DNA from: Variovorax sp. KK3
GTDB lineage: Bacteria > Pseudomonadota > Gammaproteobacteria > Burkholderiales > Burkholderiaceae_C
Direction of reading: 5' to 3'
Assembly: GCF_001984055.1 (NCBI RefSeq)
Contig: NZ_LYVO01000006.1
Coordinates: forward strand, 62,001-126,000
Length of the DNA stretch: 64,000 nt
Within the stretch, counting starts at the first letter, position 1. Each line of letters opens with the position of its first letter. The translations under genes were made by a program, and so were the position numbers. Shown in pieces: positions 62,182-64,000 of the stretch. The notes beneath the pieces were generated by a model. The model had not been told where the DNA came from and did not search any database. It saw only the letters and a program-made list of their open reading frames with translations.

Positions 62182-63453
62182 ATGAGCGACGACCTGAGCT
62201 ACGTTCAACCGACCATCAACAGCCCCTGGGGCACCTACCTGTCGCAGGTCGACCGCGTGGTGCCCTACCTGGGCAACCTGGCCCGCTGGGTCGAAACGCT
62301 GAAGCGGCCGAAGCGCGCGCTGATCGTCGACGTGCCGATCGAGATGGACGACGGCACCATCGCCCACTTCGAGGGCTATCGCGTGCAGCACAACATGTCG
62401 CGCGGCCCCGGCAAGGGCGGCGTGCGCTTCCACCCCGACGTCACGCTCGAAGAAGTGATGGCCCTGTCGGCCTGGATGACCGTGAAGACCGCGGCCGTGA
62501 ACCTGCCTTACGGCGGCGCCAAGGGCGGCATCCGCGTCGACCCGAAGAAGCTGTCGCAGCAAGAGCTCGAGAAGGTGACCCGCCGCTACACGAGCGAGAT
62601 CGGCATCATCATCGGCCCGCAGCAAGACATCCCCGCGCCTGACGTCAACACCAACGCCCAGATCATGGCGTGGATGATGGACACCTATTCGATGAACGTC
62701 GGCGGCACCGCCACCGGCGTGGTCACGGGCAAGCCGCTGCACCTGGGCGGCTCGCTGGGCCGGGTCAAGGCCACCGGCCGCGGCGTGTTCGTCACCGGCC
62801 GCGAGGCGGCGCGGCGCTTGAAGATGGACCTGCGCGGCGCGCGCGTCGCGGTGCAGGGCTTCGGCAACGTGGGCTCGGTGGCAGCGGAGCTGTTCGCCGA
62901 GGCCGGCGCGAAGATCGTGGCGGTGCAGGACCACACCGGCACCATCGTCAATGCCAACGGCCTCGACCTCAAGACGCTGCTGCCGCTGGCGCGCGCGGAG
63001 GGCGTCGTGGGCTTCAAGGGCGGTGACGTGGTGGCGAACGACTCTTTCTGGGACGTGGCCTGCGACATCCTGATCCCGGCGGCCCTCGAAGGCCAACTGA
63101 CCGCCGAGCGTGCACGGAAGACGCAGGCCAAGCTGGTGCTCGAAGGCGCCAACGGCCCGACGGTGCCGGCGGCCGACGACATCCTGGCCGAGCGCGGCGT
63201 CCTGGTGGTGCCCGACGTGATCTGCAACGCCGGCGGCGTGACGGTCAGCTACTTCGAGTGGGTGCAGGACTTCTCGTCCTTCTTCTGGGACGAGGACGAG
63301 ATCAACCAGCGGCTCGACCGCATCATGATGAATGCGCTCAACCAGATCTGGGACACGGCCGACCGCCACCGCATCACGCTGCGCACCGCCACTTTCGCGG
63401 TGGCCTGCGAGCGCATCCTGATGGCGCGGCAGGAGCGCGGCCTCTACCCCTGA
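62182..63453 (+). CDS. gdhA: Glu/Leu/Phe/Val dehydrogenase (glutamate dehydrogenase)
   Basis: The 423-residue enzyme has the glutamate-binding region [11 protein letters not shown], the catalytic Lys in [10 protein letters not shown] and the Rossmann motif [13 protein letters not shown]. It reversibly forms glutamate from 2-oxoglutarate and ammonia. Length and sequence fit the hexameric GDH type close to Gram-positive and archaeal enzymes, probably NAD-dependent. ATG 62182 leads into the conserved [17 protein letters not shown] start. Confidence 0.95.
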   Translation: MSDDLSYVQPTINSPWGTYLSQVDRVVPYLGNLARWVETLKRPKRALIVDVPIEMDDGTIAHFEGYRVQHNMSRGPGKGGVRFHPDVTLEEVMALSAWMTVKTAAVNLPYGGAKGGIRVDPKKLSQQELEKVTRRYTSEIGIIIGPQQDIPAPDVNTNAQIMAWMMDTYSMNVGGTATGVVTGKPLHLGGSLGRVKATGRGVFVTGREAARRLKMDLRGARVAVQGFGNVGSVAAELFAEAGAKIVAVQDHTGTIVNANGLDLKTLLPLARAEGVVGFKGGDVVANDSFWDVACDILIPAALEGQLTAERARKTQAKLVLEGANGPTVPAADDILAERGVLVVPDVICNAGGVTVSYFEWVQDFSSFFWDEDEINQRLDRIMMNALNQIWDTADRHRITLRTATFAVACERILMARQERGLYP

Positions 63454-63578
63454 CGCGAATCGAGCGCCGAATCGGCCAGGAGCAGGGAACGCGAAGGCGG
63501 GCACGGCGTCCAATCGGCTCCGTGCGACACGGCAGCGTGCCGCTAGCATTCCGCATTCCCTGATCTTTCCTGGCCTCC

Positions 63579-64000
63579 ATGCGCTTCAACTTCCCGCACG
63601 CAGTCCCGGCGCTGCTGTTCACGCTCGTGCTCGCGGGCTGCGGCAGCACGCCGTCGCAGCGCCTTTCCTACGACCCCGAGGAATTCGATTCGACCACCAC
63701 GCACACGCGCACTTTCGGCGCGAGCCAGGCCCAGACCTGCGAGGCGGCACGTCGCGCGCTGCTGAGCCAGGGCTACCTGGTGACCGCAGCCAACGCCGAC
63801 CTGGTGGCGGGCCGCAAAAGCTTCCAGCCGGCGCGTGAGGTGCACGTGGAGATGGAGTTGCGCGTGGTCTGCGCGCGCGATGGGCGGGCCGGCGGCGGCA
63901 ATGCTGCGGTTGCCGCCGGAGGCGGAAGCACCATCGCCTTCGCAAGCGCGCTGCAGGACCGCTACAGCCTGAAGAAGGTCAACAATTCGGCCAGCGTGGG
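63579..64000 (+). CDS. DUF2242-type lipoprotein, partial
   Basis: The gene runs off the window end without a stop. The first 140 or so residues show a signal peptide with lipobox LAGC (Cys at about 21), then YDPEEFDSTTTHTRTF and TCEAARRALLSQGYLV, as in Burkholderiales lipoproteins annotated as DUF2242. It is likely an outer membrane or periplasmic lipoprotein of unknown role. Confidence 0.82.
   Translation, partial: MRFNFPHAVPALLFTLVLAGCGSTPSQRLSYDPEEFDSTTTHTRTFGASQAQTCEAARRALLSQGYLVTAANADLVAGRKSFQPAREVHVEMELRVVCARDGRAGGGNAAVAAGGGSTIAFASALQDRYSLKKVNNSASV

Overview
The window is high-GC, almost gap-free betaproteobacterial chromosome. Bug-type solute-binding proteins, a YtfQRT-YjfF-like sugar importer, a pilT/pilU pair, the rsmI/yraN/SIS/dolP cluster and a Lig-Exo-Lhr-MPE repair operon together suggest Burkholderiales, family Comamonadaceae, probably Variovorax or a close relative. 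This is inferred from gene content and style; no rRNA gene is present.

Layout. 1-7.2 kb: housekeeping and metabolic genes (oxidoreductase tail, nucleoside 2-deoxyribosyltransferase-like protein, Bug protein, NAD synthase, AlkB-like dioxygenase, haloperoxidase-type hydrolase). 7.3-13.4 kb: the four-gene DNA repair set of exonuclease, ATP-dependent ligase, Lhr-like helicase and metallophosphoesterase. 13.4-19.2 kb: a cyclic-nucleotide-binding protein, a lemA-TPM-TPM operon, and small conserved genes. 19.2-26.9 kb: a membrane cytochrome c, a complete RND efflux operon with divergent AcrR-type repressor and operator, and tRNA-Arg(CCG). 26.9-33.3 kb: a LysR-controlled acyl-CoA catabolic operon (two acyl-CoA dehydrogenases, one frameshifted, a Bug protein, a CoA-transferase, an enoyl-CoA hydratase). 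33.4-35.6 kb: a GAF protein, a receiver protein and an unknown protein, with unusual intergenic structure. 35.8-47.7 kb: an oxidative pentose pathway locus (aldose epimerase, lactonase, LysR regulator, semialdehyde dehydrogenase, sugar ABC importer, IlvD/Edd dehydratase, DapA-family dehydratase), the layout expected for L-arabinose to 2-oxoglutarate. 47.8-52.3 kb: GST, rsmI/yraN, SIS, dolP and a GarR-like reductase. 52.3-59.0 kb: an accessory region. 59.0-64 kb: pilU, pilT, yggS, gdhA and the start of a DUF2242-type lipoprotein.

The most interesting part is 52.3-54.1 kb. It is clearly AT-richer than its surroundings and reads, on the minus strand, as a small peptide gene, an MccB-like ThiF/E1 adenylyltransferase and a HIT hydrolase. 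The peptide ends in Asn, the residue MccB modifies in microcin C. A terminator-like hairpin lies between peptide gene and mccB, as in the known mcc operon, and HIT hydrolases are a known type of resistance to peptide-nucleotide antibiotics. Unlike classical microcin C precursors, this peptide is 77 residues long and starts with a Sec-type signal sequence; no dedicated exporter is seen. I propose it as a new variant of a microcin C-like peptide-nucleotide system. Function is inferred, not shown.

Next to it (54.4-58.3 kb) is a second accessory module: a FolM/PTR-like reductase, an exported molybdopterin-domain-like protein, a hybrid histidine kinase and a convergent receiver protein, followed by a stand-alone RadC-like protein.
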